A DNA stretch of 14,970 nucleotides from Bacteroidota bacterium (GCA_030695265.1 JAUYTA010000116.1:1-14970), one strand, 5' to 3'; positions 1-9,210 are shown, counted from the stretch's first letter. A program made the numbers and translations. Notes: generated by a model not told the origin, from the letters alone.

Positions 1-1
1 G

Positions 2-454
2 GTTACTGCACCAGTTGACAGCGATGGAGATGGAATGCCCGATGTTTGGGAAGATACCAATGGGCTGAAAAAAAATGATCCGGCTGATGCTCAGCTTACA
101 ACCGTTGATGGTAAATATCCCAATGTGGAAGTTTATCTCAACAGTCTGGTGTCAGTTATTACTGAAAACAAATTGAAAGATGCCCTTTTTACATCAGCGA
201 TAGCAATTCAGAAAACGGATGAACAGGTGAAGATTAATTTGAATAATTCATCCGGACTTCTTCTGATCAGCCATCAGAAAGTCATAAGCCTTATCAAAGT
301 GTACTCTATAACCGGTTCACTGATGAAAATGAAAACCAGCCATGAGAATCAGGTGGAGATGCAGATAAAGGATTTGTCTTCAGGAATATATATTATTTCT
401 GTCATTGATGAGAATGGTAAAATATATTCAAAAAAGATAGTATTAACCACATAG
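2..454 (+). CDS. 3' end of a secreted PL1-like pectate lyase paralogue with T9SS sorting tail (partial)
   Basis: The reading frame is open to the left edge, so the real start lies outside the window; the first internal ATG (position 35) falls inside a conserved motif and is not a start. The fragment opens with an Asp-rich linker, DSDGDGMPDVWED, of the calcium-binding thrombospondin-3-like type, followed by NGLKKNDPADAQ and a Tyr-rich segment (YPNVEVYLNSLV). The last 75 or so residues look like a type A T9SS C-terminal sorting domain, with the characteristic IKVYSITGSL, LSSGIYIISV and KKIVL segments. The linker matches that of the downstream pectate lyase at about 92% of roughly 146 nucleotides, while the tails are much more divergent. 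The lost N-terminal part is therefore probably also a pectate lyase, but this is inferred from paralogy, since no catalytic residues are visible. Its stop codon lies inside an inverted repeat. Confidence 0.8.
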   Translation, partial: VTAPVDSDGDGMPDVWEDTNGLKKNDPADAQLTTVDGKYPNVEVYLNSLVSVITENKLKDALFTSAIAIQKTDEQVKINLNNSSGLLLISHQKVISLIKVYSITGSLMKMKTSHENQVEMQIKDLSSGIYIISVIDENGKIYSKKIVLTT

Positions 455-508
455 ATACATAGTTCACATAGAAAATAATAACTATGTTTTCTAAGCGCCT
501 ATGTGGTT
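445..508. repeat. Intergenic inverted repeat, copy A (27-bp arms, 10-nt loop)
   Basis: The left arm (445-471) begins AACCACATAGATACATAG and contains ACATAG three times. The right arm (482-508) is its imperfect reverse complement (20 of 27 positions by hand count). The left arm is nearly identical (26 of 27) to the left arm of the copy at 14056-14205. The TAG stop of the upstream gene is part of the left arm, and the right arm ends 17 bases before the downstream ATG, so the repeat fills the whole intergenic gap. Confidence 0.75.
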
Positions 509-524
509 TGAAAATAAAATAAAC

Positions 525-2222
525 ATGAAACGAATTACCTATTTGATTAGTATTCTGGCTGTGATCATGTTAGTTGTTTTCAATGTCTTTGGGCAGGATA
601 AGTTGCCGGCTTTTCCCGGTGCCGAAGGTCATGGAAAATATGTTACCGGTGGCCGCGGTGGCCGGATTATTTATGTAACCAACCTGAATGATGATAATTC
701 CATTGGTTCTTTAAGGTATGCTCTTAATCAGACCGGCCCGCGTCTGATACTCTTTAAAGTATCGGGAACTATTCAGCTAAAATCGAAACTCAGTATTTCA
801 AAAGGAGATGTTACCATTGCCGGACAAACAGCTCCAGGTGACGGTATTACACTTAGAGATTACCCTGTTGATATAAATTCCGATAATGTGATCATCCGCT
901 TTCTGCGTTTCCGCATGGGTGATGCAGCCCAGCAGGAGGGTGATGCTTTGGGAGGTCGCTTCCATAAGAATATTATGATCGATCACTGTACCGCCAGTTG
1001 GTCAACCGATGAATGTGTTTCTTTCTACCAAAACGAAAACCTGACCTTGCAATGGTGTCTCGTTTCCGAAAGCCTGAGGAATTCGGTGCATGCAAAAGGA
1101 TCTCACGGTTACGGTGGTGTTTGGGGAGGAAAGAATTGCTCGTTTCATCACAACATGCTGGCAAGTCACGATAGCCGTAATCCAAGGTTGGGTGAATATG
1201 CCGGTGACATTTTTGCTTTAACCGATAATGTTGATCTTCGAAACAATGTCATTTATAACTGGCAGGGCAATAGCTGCTATGGTGGCGAAGCGATGAATGT
1301 CAATATTGTTAATTGCTATTATAAACCGGGACCGGCAACAACCAAAAAAGAGCGTATTATTTCCATCGATAAGAATAAGGTTGAAGGGAAAGCCGTGTAT
1401 GATATATGGGGTAAATTTTATGTCAATGGGAACGTTTTAGAGGCTTCGGCCCGGGCAACACAAGACAATTGGACTTATGGCGTTTACAACCAGTTCCACA
1501 GCAGTTATGGCACTGTTCCGGAGGCCGATAAAATTGCCATGCGAATTGCAACTCCACACAATCAGGGCGAAGTTACCACCCACTCATCTCAAAAAGCTTA
1601 TGAAAAAGTGCTGGATTTTGTTGGGGCAAGTTTAGTCAGAGATACAATTGATAAGCGCATCATCCATGATGTTCGGACAGGAACTGCCACATTTATGACT
1701 GGCGGAAACGGAAGTGTGAACGGAATTATCGATACCCAGACTGCTGTGGGCGGTTGGCCCGAACTTAAATCGAATCCTGCACCGGTTGACAGCGATGGAG
1801 ATGGAATGCCTGATGTTTGGGAAGATGCCAATGGCCTGAAAAAAAATGATCCATCGGATGCTCAGCTTACCACCGTTGATGGCAAATATCCAAATGTTGA
1901 AGTTTATCTCAACAGCCTGGTGGCCACGATTACTGAAAATCAGTTGAAGGATGGTATTTCAACTTCAATTACTCCGAAAAAAAAAACCGGAAATCCTATC
2001 GAAATTCAATTTAATAGAAACACTGGCTTATTGAAAATCAATCATCAGCAGAAAATAATGAGGATTCAGGTTTATTCTCTTACCGGCCAATTGCTGGGTT
2101 CACAGCCTTTTTTTACGAACAATGTTGAGATGCAAATTAAGCCTAAGCAGGAAGGGATTTTTATTGTCTGGATTTATGATGACAAAGATTTGATCTATTC
2201 TCAAAAAGTTCTGAATTTCTGA
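525..2222 (+). CDS. Secreted PL1-family pectate lyase with T9SS sorting tail
   Basis: Likely cleaves alpha-1,4-polygalacturonan by beta-elimination at or outside the cell surface. Residues 1-23 form a signal peptide ending FNVFG-Q. The mature protein begins with the PAFPGAEGHGKYVTGGRGG block typical of this lyase group, followed by a right-handed parallel beta-helix. Visible PL1 hallmarks are NIMIDHCTASWS (Asp153/His154) and SRNPR (Arg218 to Arg221), which holds the expected catalytic arginine region. An Asp-rich calcium-type linker, DSDGDGMPDVWED, begins at about residue 422. The final 75 residues carry the T9SS motifs (IQVYSLTGQL, EGIFIVWIYDD, SQKVLNF). An in-frame ATG at 501 exists, but it lies inside the repeat arm and would put eight residues, MWFENKIN, ahead of a good signal peptide, so I chose 525. 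The protein is 565 residues. It is the second of two tandem related genes. The exact PL1 subfamily was not determined. Confidence 0.92.
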   Translation: MKRITYLISILAVIMLVVFNVFGQDKLPAFPGAEGHGKYVTGGRGGRIIYVTNLNDDNSIGSLRYALNQTGPRLILFKVSGTIQLKSKLSISKGDVTIAGQTAPGDGITLRDYPVDINSDNVIIRFLRFRMGDAAQQEGDALGGRFHKNIMIDHCTASWSTDECVSFYQNENLTLQWCLVSESLRNSVHAKGSHGYGGVWGGKNCSFHHNMLASHDSRNPRLGEYAGDIFALTDNVDLRNNVIYNWQGNSCYGGEAMNVNIVNCYYKPGPATTKKERIISIDKNKVEGKAVYDIWGKFYVNGNVLEASARATQDNWTYGVYNQFHSSYGTVPEADKIAMRIATPHNQGEVTTHSSQKAYEKVLDFVGASLVRDTIDKRIIHDVRTGTATFMTGGNGSVNGIIDTQTAVGGWPELKSNPAPVDSDGDGMPDVWEDANGLKKNDPSDAQLTTVDGKYPNVEVYLNSLVATITENQLKDGISTSITPKKKTGNPIEIQFNRNTGLLKINHQQKIMRIQVYSLTGQLLGSQPFFTNNVEMQIKPKQEGIFIVWIYDDKDLIYSQKVLNF

Positions 2223-2413
2223 ATTTCAGAAAATTATACCCGCATTTTGGGAACTATTTCCCGCTGTTGATACGTTTTGACCTCATTCCTGATATGGATT
2301 AAATGACCTGCCAAAAGACAATGTTGTAGCTTTGACTATTAATGCTCGCAACTTGATTTGACTTTTAAAGTGAAAAATCAGGTTGGATTAACTAATTGAT
2401 TAAACTGAAAAAG

Positions 2414-3616
2414 ATGAAAAATTATTGGATGCTCCTTGCTGTATTTTTTACTGTTCTACAATCATGTTCTGTACAAACTCCAAAGAAATCGGTTGACGGA
2501 CTTGAGATGGCCGTAAAAATGGCCGATTCGGAAATGAAACATTTCCCTGAACCCTGGGCAGTTGACTTTAATCCAAAACCTACATGGAATTATACACAGG
2601 GTTTGATTGCCCAATCCATGATGAAAGTGTGGAAAGAAAATGGCAACGAAGCCTATTACAATTACGCCAAATGGTATGCCGATAAGATGATCGATTCTAT
2701 CGGGTTCCTTTCCGCTTACAAGATTGAAAATTACAACATCGATGCGGTAAATTCAGGAAAGTTCCTGTTTGACTTGTATGAAAATACCAAGGATGAAAGG
2801 TATCTTAAGGTCATTCACCAAATGCGCGACCAGTTAAAAGAACAACCCCGCACTTCGGAAGGTGGTTTCTGGCACAAACAACGCTACCCGCACCAAATGT
2901 GGCTCGATGGTTTGTACATGGGCGCTCCGTTTTACGCGCAGTATGCCCAATATTTCAATGAGCCGGAGCTTTTCGACGATGTAGTAAAACAATTCCAACT
3001 GGTTCATAAATACACTTATAATGCTGAAACTGGCTTGAATTATCATGCCTGGGATGAAAGTAAAGAGCAAAGGTGGGCAGATCCGGTAACCGGTTGTTCT
3101 CCTCATTACTGGGGAAGAGCAATGGGCTGGTATGCCATGGCACTGGTGGATGTGCTCGACTTTATTCCGCAGGAACATTCAGGAAGGGCCGACATCCTGA
3201 AGATATTAAACCAGGTTGCAGAAGGGATCAAAAAATATCAGGACAAAGAAACCGGACTGTGGTATCAGGTGCTTGATCAGGGATCACGCGAAGGGAATTA
3301 CCTCGAATCAACCGCTTCTTCTATGTTCACATATTCATTGCTTAAAGCTGTTCGTAAAGGTTATATCAGCAGCGATTACAAAAACGTTACTACCAAAGCT
3401 TACAACGGGATTGTGGAAAACCTCATAAAAGACAATGGTGATGGAACCATCAGCCTTACCCAATGTTGCTCGGTGGCTGGTTTGGGTGGAGATCCATACC
3501 GCGATGGCTCTTACGAATATTATATCAGCGAACCCATTCGCGATAATGACCCCAAAGGGGTGGGGCCATTCATCATGGCATCACTCGAATTTCATAAACA
3601 AATGACTCCACTCTGA
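2414..3616 (+). CDS. GH105 unsaturated rhamnogalacturonyl/glucuronyl hydrolase, lipoprotein
   Basis: Expected to hydrate and remove the unsaturated 4,5-galacturonyl residue left at the non-reducing end of lyase products, as described for YteR and YesR. The protein is 400 residues, a normal length for the (alpha/alpha)6-barrel family. A lipoprotein signal ends LQSC with the acylated Cys at 18. Family signatures are TWNYTQGL, YNIDAVNSGK, QMWLDGLYMGAPF (Asp165, the expected catalytic acid) and CSPHYWGRAMGWYAMAL (His231). The C-terminal CSVAGLGG and DNDPKGVGPFIMASLEF blocks are also typical. A TTG six codons upstream (2396) is open but would place MIKLKK before the signal peptide, so the ATG is preferred. 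The gene sits 191 bases after the pectate lyase and 147 before susC, with a degenerate repeat in the latter gap. A close relative with a different uronyl specificity is possible. Confidence 0.92.
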   Translation: MKNYWMLLAVFFTVLQSCSVQTPKKSVDGLEMAVKMADSEMKHFPEPWAVDFNPKPTWNYTQGLIAQSMMKVWKENGNEAYYNYAKWYADKMIDSIGFLSAYKIENYNIDAVNSGKFLFDLYENTKDERYLKVIHQMRDQLKEQPRTSEGGFWHKQRYPHQMWLDGLYMGAPFYAQYAQYFNEPELFDDVVKQFQLVHKYTYNAETGLNYHAWDESKEQRWADPVTGCSPHYWGRAMGWYAMALVDVLDFIPQEHSGRADILKILNQVAEGIKKYQDKETGLWYQVLDQGSREGNYLESTASSMFTYSLLKAVRKGYISSDYKNVTTKAYNGIVENLIKDNGDGTISLTQCCSVAGLGGDPYRDGSYEYYISEPIRDNDPKGVGPFIMASLEFHKQMTPL

Positions 3617-3630
3617 AAAATCTTTTAACT

Positions 3631-3690
3631 CCGAAAACACTAAGAAAAATACTTTTTTTTCGTGTCTTATTGACTTTGTGGCTAAATAGA
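3631..3690. repeat. Possible degenerate intergenic repeat
   Basis: The gap between GH105 and susC holds CACTAAGAAAAATAC, then a run of eight T, then CGTGTCTTATTGACTTTGTG followed by GCTAAATA. The pattern resembles the low-complexity inverted repeats (CACTAAG against CGTGTCTT..TTGTGGC) that I recall from intergenic regions of environmental Bacteroidota. The two halves here pair only weakly and the sequence differs from the repeats at 445-508 and 14056-14205. The A-rich and T-rich centre could also give partial termination after GH105. Confidence 0.3.
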
Positions 3691-3710
3691 CTCTGTGAAC
3701 TACAAAATTG

Positions 3711-3744
3711 TAATTTGTAAATTTTTAATTTGTAAATACTTATA
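3711..3744 (+). promoter_or_regulatory. Direct repeat TAATTTGTAAAT x2 with candidate Bacteroidota promoter upstream of susC
   Basis: The 12-base word TAATTTGTAAAT occurs at 3711-3722 and again at 3726-3737, a 15-base period. TTTG at 3714-3717 and TACTTATA at 3737-3744 are separated by 19 bases. That spacing fits the Bacteroidota sigma consensus (TTTG at -33, TAnnTTTG at -7), although the -7 box is imperfect. A start just after 3744 would give a 5' leader of only about a dozen bases. The tandem words could instead be an operator. Assignment is by pattern only. Confidence 0.3.
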
Positions 3745-3763
3745 ATAAACTTAACAATTATCT

Positions 3764-6700
3764 ATGATGAAAATGAAGCAAAGTTTTCTTGTAAAGGTCT
3801 GCCTGTTAGCACTTTTTGTTGTCTTTACTGGAGCGCAATCGATCGCCCAGAGAGTGACCGGTGTGGTGGTTGACGAGACTAATTTGCCGATTCCCGGCGT
3901 AAATGTCGTTGTGAAAGGCACAACAAATGGTGTTATAACAAATAGTGAAGGAAGTTATTCCATTCAGCCCGGTGATTTGGCCAAAGATGTACTAACTTTT
4001 TCTTTCATTGGCCTCGAAACCAAAGAGGTTAAAATTAACGGACAAACAGTCATTAATGTACAATTAGCGAGCAGTTCACTCGAAATTGATGAGGTGGTAG
4101 CCATTGGTTACGGAACAGTTCGAAAACGTGATGTAACAGGTTCGGTTGCGTCAGTTTCCGGAGAGCAACTTTCGGCCATTCCTGTTGCCAATGTGGCACA
4201 AGCACTTCAGGGGCGTCTTCCCGGTGTGACTGTAACTTCTCAGGACGGACGTCCTGATGCTTCTATCTCCATTCGGGTAAGAGGCGGAGGTTCTATTTCC
4301 CAAAGTAACGATCCCCTTGTTTTAATTGATGGAATACCAGGCAATATTAGCGATGTTCCAGCTGGTATGGTTGAAAGCATTGACGTGCTTAAGGATGCCT
4401 CATCAACAGCTATTTTCGGTGCACGCGGTGCCAATGGGGTTATCCTCGTTACTACTAAAAGAGGCAAGGAAGGCAAGGCTACCGTTAGCTATAGCGGGTA
4501 TTCAAAATTCAATAAGCCTACCACATATCTTGAAACTTTGAATCCCTACGATTACTTAGCAAACAAATGGGGGCTTCTCGATGTATATTTCGGAACTACT
4601 TACACCGAACCATTTCAAAAATTGTTTGGAATTGGAGCCTATACTGGTAGTAATACTGCCGGTATTGATGCTTATAAAGATGTATCGACATACAACACGC
4701 AAAAGGATGTTTATAACAGTTCATTCTCTCATAACCATGATCTTACCGTTACGGGAGGAACCGACAAGACAAAGATCATTTTCACATTTAACTACATGGA
4801 CGAAGATGGTATGAAACTGAACTCCTTTACAAGGAGAGCATCATCATCGTTCAAGTTAGATCAAAAAATAAGCGAAAACCTGGACTTCAACCTGGATGTC
4901 CGTTATACGGATAGGGAAAGCATGGGTAATGAAAGCACAACCAGTGGTTACGGGTCTTCGCTATCAGGGTCTTACCGTTTCCGTCCTATCGCCCTGGGAG
5001 ATATCAAAGGCGATCAGACGTTCTTAGGCCATTCTACTTTGGGCGAGGAGTCGTTTGTTATGGATGATATGTTTAACCCGGTGGCAGTAATCAAAGACCG
5101 TGAGAACCTGACAACAAGGCAATCAATTCGTGGTACATCCGGTCTGAAATGGAACGTGATAAAAGGGTTGGACTATCGCACTGAATTGACCTTAGCCCGC
5201 GATTATGTGCAGACTAAAAACTGGAGAGGTCCTACACCTTCAAGCTTCAACGAGGAAAACTATCTGAATGGTGATGGAACGGTAAAATTTGCCGGTGATG
5301 CAGATTATAGAAAACAGGAGGGTTGGAATTTGCGTTGGTCGAATACCTTGGGTTACGAAATAAAAATAAAGGAAATGCACAGAATCAACCTCCTGGCTGG
5401 TCAGGAATTGACAAACTCTGGCGGAGCAAACATGCGTATCAATGGCAGGAAGTATCCTGCCAATTTCACCAGGGATAATGCTTTTGCCATGATTTCGCAA
5501 TACGGCTCAGACCTTGTCATTTCGTCGGGAGTTTCTACACCAAGCCGTATCCTCTCCTATTTCGGTAGGGCAAACTACTCGCTCCTCGACAAGTACATGC
5601 TTACCGCTACGTTTCGTGCCGATGGATCTTCAAACTTCTCTCCCGAGCATCGTTGGGGATACTTCCCGGCAGCAGCAATAGCATGGCGTGTTTCGGAAGA
5701 ATCTTTTATGGAAGAGCTGTCCTGGCTCGACGATTTAAAACTTCGCGTTTCTTATGGTGAGGTAGGTAATGATGCCATTAGTGCCGACCAATGGTCGCAA
5801 TTATGGGAAGCCGAAAGTGACACTCGCTGGCAGTATGGCATAAATAATATACTTCGGCCTTCTTACGACTTAGCTTCCGGCCAAATGGCAAACCGTGATT
5901 TAAAATGGGAAACCACCATTACACGCAATATTGGTCTCGACTTTACGCTCCTAAACAATCGTGTGTGGGGTGCTATCGACGTGTACAAAAACACCACAAA
6001 AGATTTGTTGATGTTGACCGACATTCCGTCTATCACCGGATTTACATCCACCTATGCCAACATTGGGCAAACCAGCAACAAAGGTTTGGAATTGTCCCTC
6101 TCGGGAATGATCTATAAGAACCGGGATTGGAATATTACAGCAGGTGCTAATATCAACTTTAACAGAGGTAATATAGACCAACTTGAAGAAGGGCTTCAGA
6201 GTGCTTACGGTACTCAATTCTTACAATCGGGTATTCCGAGTGCCGACTACAAGTTGTTGGTAGGCAGACCCGTTGGTATTGTAATGGGCTATGAAACAGA
6301 TGGTAAAGGTTATTATACACCAAACGATTTCAATTTCGACGCTACAACAGGTATGTACACATTAAAAGATGGTGTTGCTGATCTTTCAAAAGCATTTGTT
6401 TCCTATCGTGGAGGTCTGGTTCCTGGCGCGCAACAGGCGTATCCGGGGCTGCCGAAATTCAAAGATGCTTTCGAAGACGGTATGATTGATGACAAAGACT
6501 ATGTCGAAATCGGCAACATGACCCCCAAACATACGGGAGGATTCAACATCAACGTTAATTATAAGAACTTCGATCTCTCCACATATTTTAACTGGAGTTT
6601 CGGCAATGAGATATACAACGCCAATAAATTAGCAACGCTTTTTAACGGTAACAAAGGTGGTGGTTTGTACGGTAATAAATTGGCTATGGTGAAAAACTCT

Positions 6701-7096
6701 TATACGATATATGATATTCAGAATGGAAATCTGGTACGCCTTACTACTCCCGAACAGTTGAATGCTGCCAACGCAAATGCGACCTTACCATCGACGTACC
6801 TGCAACAAGGTTATGTTTCGGATATCGGTATTGAAGACGGTTCATTCCTACGTCTCAATACGCTGACTGTAGGCTATACCTTGCCAAAACAGCTGCAAAG
6901 TAAGTTTAAAACTAGCAACTTCCGCGTATATGGAGCCGTCTATAATGTATTTACCCTTACAGGTTATTCGGGACTTGACCCTGAAGTCAATACGAATCAA
7001 AACATGAACAACGCCCGTTATCCGACTCCAGGGCTTGATTGGGGAACTTATCCACGTGCCCGGCAGTTTGTGATAGGTTTAAATGCAACATTCTAA
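3764..7096 (+). CDS. SusC-like TonB-dependent outer-membrane oligosaccharide transporter
   Basis: Outer-membrane 22-strand beta-barrel that, with the SusD partner, imports oligosaccharides using TonB-transduced energy. A signal peptide ends near AQSIAQ (residue 29). Residues 30 to about 110 form the CarboxypepD_reg-like domain (VTGVVVDETNLPIPGVNVVVKGTTNG). The SusC-type TonB box/plug entry follows, EIDEVVAIGYGTVRKRDVTGSV, then plug motifs LQGRLPGVTV, IRVRGGGSIS, PLVLIDGIPG and the conserved IDVLKDASSTAIFGARGANG. The rest is barrel, ending in a final strand with terminal Phe (FVIGLNATF). At 1110 residues it is full length and has no N-terminal FecR-interacting extension, so direct anti-sigma signalling is not suggested. 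A pectic substrate is inferred from the neighbours. The start is the first of three closely spaced ATG codons. Confidence 0.96.
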   Translation: MMKMKQSFLVKVCLLALFVVFTGAQSIAQRVTGVVVDETNLPIPGVNVVVKGTTNGVITNSEGSYSIQPGDLAKDVLTFSFIGLETKEVKINGQTVINVQLASSSLEIDEVVAIGYGTVRKRDVTGSVASVSGEQLSAIPVANVAQALQGRLPGVTVTSQDGRPDASISIRVRGGGSISQSNDPLVLIDGIPGNISDVPAGMVESIDVLKDASSTAIFGARGANGVILVTTKRGKEGKATVSYSGYSKFNKPTTYLETLNPYDYLANKWGLLDVYFGTTYTEPFQKLFGIGAYTGSNTAGIDAYKDVSTYNTQKDVYNSSFSHNHDLTVTGGTDKTKIIFTFNYMDEDGMKLNSFTRRASSSFKLDQKISENLDFNLDVRYTDRESMGNESTTSGYGSSLSGSYRFRPIALGDIKGDQTFLGHSTLGEESFVMDDMFNPVAVIKDRENLTTRQSIRGTSGLKWNVIKGLDYRTELTLARDYVQTKNWRGPTPSSFNEENYLNGDGTVKFAGDADYRKQEGWNLRWSNTLGYEIKIKEMHRINLLAGQELTNSGGANMRINGRKYPANFTRDNAFAMISQYGSDLVISSGVSTPSRILSYFGRANYSLLDKYMLTATFRADGSSNFSPEHRWGYFPAAAIAWRVSEESFMEELSWLDDLKLRVSYGEVGNDAISADQWSQLWEAESDTRWQYGINNILRPSYDLASGQMANRDLKWETTITRNIGLDFTLLNNRVWGAIDVYKNTTKDLLMLTDIPSITGFTSTYANIGQTSNKGLELSLSGMIYKNRDWNITAGANINFNRGNIDQLEEGLQSAYGTQFLQSGIPSADYKLLVGRPVGIVMGYETDGKGYYTPNDFNFDATTGMYTLKDGVADLSKAFVSYRGGLVPGAQQAYPGLPKFKDAFEDGMIDDKDYVEIGNMTPKHTGGFNINVNYKNFDLSTYFNWSFGNEIYNANKLATLFNGNKGGGLYGNKLAMVKNSYTIYDIQNGNLVRLTTPEQLNAANANATLPSTYLQQGYVSDIGIEDGSFLRLNTLTVGYTLPKQLQSKFKTSNFRVYGAVYNVFTLTGYSGLDPEVNTNQNMNNARYPTPGLDWGTYPRARQFVIGLNATF

Positions 7097-7132
7097 ATCG
7101 TGTAAATGAACAATAATCTAAAAAGAATAGCA

Positions 7133-9193
7133 ATGATGAAAAAAATAATAATATATATAAGCTTGGCGCTGCTGCCTTTCATATATACCGGTTGCAGTGA
7201 TTATTTGGATGTCTCGAATGAAGGTCAATCCGACGATAACTTTGTAATGACAAGTCCCAATGAAGCCTTTAAAACGCTATCTTGGGCTTATGCTGAATAC
7301 CGCACAAATGCGGCTGCCGGTGGAAACTATAACTGGCAAGACCCCCTGGGATCTGATGCTGAGTATATGAGCGAATTCCCTACTGCAAACAATGTTATTG
7401 CACGATTGCAACCCACTGCAGCCACCATAAATGCAAGTGCGGGTCTGTATAATAGTTTGAACATTGTTCTTGCACGCGCTGCCCGTATTACCGATTTAAT
7501 TTCAGTAAAGGGAGAATATCAATCAGAGGTATCCGGTAATGCCCCTACCGCCTGGACACATATTTATGGAGAAGGTAAAACCCTGCGGGCATTTTGCGCC
7601 TGGGAATTGGTGCGTCATTTTGGTGATGTACCTTTTGGCTATGAAAACAAAATTATAAAAGAGTACGAGTTGACTTCACGCTTTGAGATTATGGATAAGA
7701 TTATAGCAGAACTCAAAACCGTAGAAAGTAAAATGTACGTATTAGGGCAAGGTGGAATTACAGCTGAACGAATTAGCCGCACTTTTGCCAATGCACTGAT
7801 TGGCGAAATTGCACTCCACGCAGGAAGTTGGCAAACCATTCGTACTGATATGCAAGGATTGTATGGTAATGTACAGTTTGACTTTAAGGGTTCTGATGAC
7901 GGATTGTGCGTCTATGCACGTCGTAAAGATTACCTTGAGTATATTAAAATGGCTGAACAATACCTGGGCGTGGCTATCAATACCCAAAAAGGAACCGCAA
8001 ATCTAATTACAACAGACAACAGGGCAACCAACAATCCTTTCCAAAAGCATTGGCAGGAAATTAATTCCAGACGTGTAAGTCCTGAGTCTATCTTTGAAAT
8101 AGCTACTGTTCCCGGTGTTGGAAACAGTGAACATCCATACAGTATGGGCCGTCCCGGCTCCAATAGTTCTATTTTGGCTTACCTGAATAACTTTGCCGCT
8201 ATCCGTATTGTTCCTTCGTTCTTTTACAATGGTTACGAACCAGGGGATAAACGTCGCGACGTAAGTATGGTTGTAACCGGAAGCAACGCGGCAACCGGAC
8301 AAGAAAACCTGATTCCGCTTGGCGTTGGTACCCGAATCGGCGGTGGGGGACCAAGTATCAATAAATGGGATAAAAACAGAGGAGATGTTCCTGCATATCC
8401 AAATGCAACATTCCGTGGATCAGGTATGAACTATACCGTAATGAGAATGGCTGATGCGATGCTGATGCTTGCCGAAGCAAAAGCAATCTCAGGAAGCGAT
8501 AATGGCGGTGCGATTGCGTTGGTAAACCAAATTCGTGAAAGAGCTTTTGGTAATGCGAGCAAAAACATTTCAGGACTTTCGGGCGATGCATTGTTGAATG
8601 CTATCTATAATGAGCGCAAATTAGAGTTGTTGGGCGAAGGGGATGTTCGTTGGGACATGATTCGTTCAGGTAAATTCAACGAAAGGGCAATTGCGGTTCG
8701 CAAGGAAATGGCAGATATGGCAACTGGACTTGAAACTAAAGGATATTACACATTCCCAAGCGGAAGAACCATTTCCAATTATGTCTGGACTAAATTTGTT
8801 CAGGTAGGAGGTAGCAGTACTGCTGTTGTAACACAGGGAAGTACCAACGAAAACGACCCGGCACTCTACCCGGGTTGGCGCGGAATCTTCAACTGGGGCG
8901 CAGTCCAACATACAGCCACAGCCAAAAACCTCGCTATTAAAGGCTTGTACAACTACATTGATCCTGCTGGGACGGAAGCTGCAGCCCTGGTGGCTGATGG
9001 GTATACCCGTGTGAATTGGGGAATCCAGGTTTGGAGTAATGCTACTGTCAAAGCGATGCTAAATGCTGCCATTCTGGATGGCGTAGTGGGCCGTGAAAAT
9101 AGCGCACCTCGCTACTTCCACCCGATACCTCTTACGGTAATCGACCAATCGAAAGGTAACGTAACGAATGGTTACGGGTTGCCAAATAATTAA
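7133..9193 (+). CDS. SusD-like carbohydrate-binding lipoprotein (RagB/SusD family)
   Basis: Surface-exposed partner that caps the SusC barrel and captures glycans. A lipoprotein signal ends IYTGC, with acylated Cys21, followed by SDYLDV as in many SusD proteins. Family segments in order are GEGKTLRAFCAWELVRHFGD (TPR region), SPESIFEIATVPG, MNYTVMRMADAMLMLAEAKA, LVNQIRERAFG and IYNERKLELLGEGDVRWDMIR, with the conserved C-terminal block PRYFHPIPLTVIDQ. The 686 residues exceed the usual 500-600; the excess lies between the RWDMIRSGKF block and the C-terminus, a stretch of about 130 residues that may form an added loop or subdomain. An upstream in-frame ATG at 7106 would add MNNNLKRIA; I prefer 7133 because it gives a standard lipoprotein signal. 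The gap to susC is 36 bases, consistent with co-transcription. Confidence 0.95.
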   Translation: MMKKIIIYISLALLPFIYTGCSDYLDVSNEGQSDDNFVMTSPNEAFKTLSWAYAEYRTNAAAGGNYNWQDPLGSDAEYMSEFPTANNVIARLQPTAATINASAGLYNSLNIVLARAARITDLISVKGEYQSEVSGNAPTAWTHIYGEGKTLRAFCAWELVRHFGDVPFGYENKIIKEYELTSRFEIMDKIIAELKTVESKMYVLGQGGITAERISRTFANALIGEIALHAGSWQTIRTDMQGLYGNVQFDFKGSDDGLCVYARRKDYLEYIKMAEQYLGVAINTQKGTANLITTDNRATNNPFQKHWQEINSRRVSPESIFEIATVPGVGNSEHPYSMGRPGSNSSILAYLNNFAAIRIVPSFFYNGYEPGDKRRDVSMVVTGSNAATGQENLIPLGVGTRIGGGGPSINKWDKNRGDVPAYPNATFRGSGMNYTVMRMADAMLMLAEAKAISGSDNGGAIALVNQIRERAFGNASKNISGLSGDALLNAIYNERKLELLGEGDVRWDMIRSGKFNERAIAVRKEMADMATGLETKGYYTFPSGRTISNYVWTKFVQVGGSSTAVVTQGSTNENDPALYPGWRGIFNWGAVQHTATAKNLAIKGLYNYIDPAGTEAAALVADGYTRVNWGIQVWSNATVKAMLNAAILDGVVGRENSAPRYFHPIPLTVIDQSKGNVTNGYGLPNN

Positions 9194-9210
9194 ACCATAT
9201 TTCACTTCTT

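Noticed and set aside
2327..2334. TAGCTTTG, an exact match to the Bacteroidota -7 consensus upstream of GH105
   Set aside because: No TTTG lies at the expected distance upstream (the nearest is at 2276-2279), so a single 8-base match is too weak to call a promoter.
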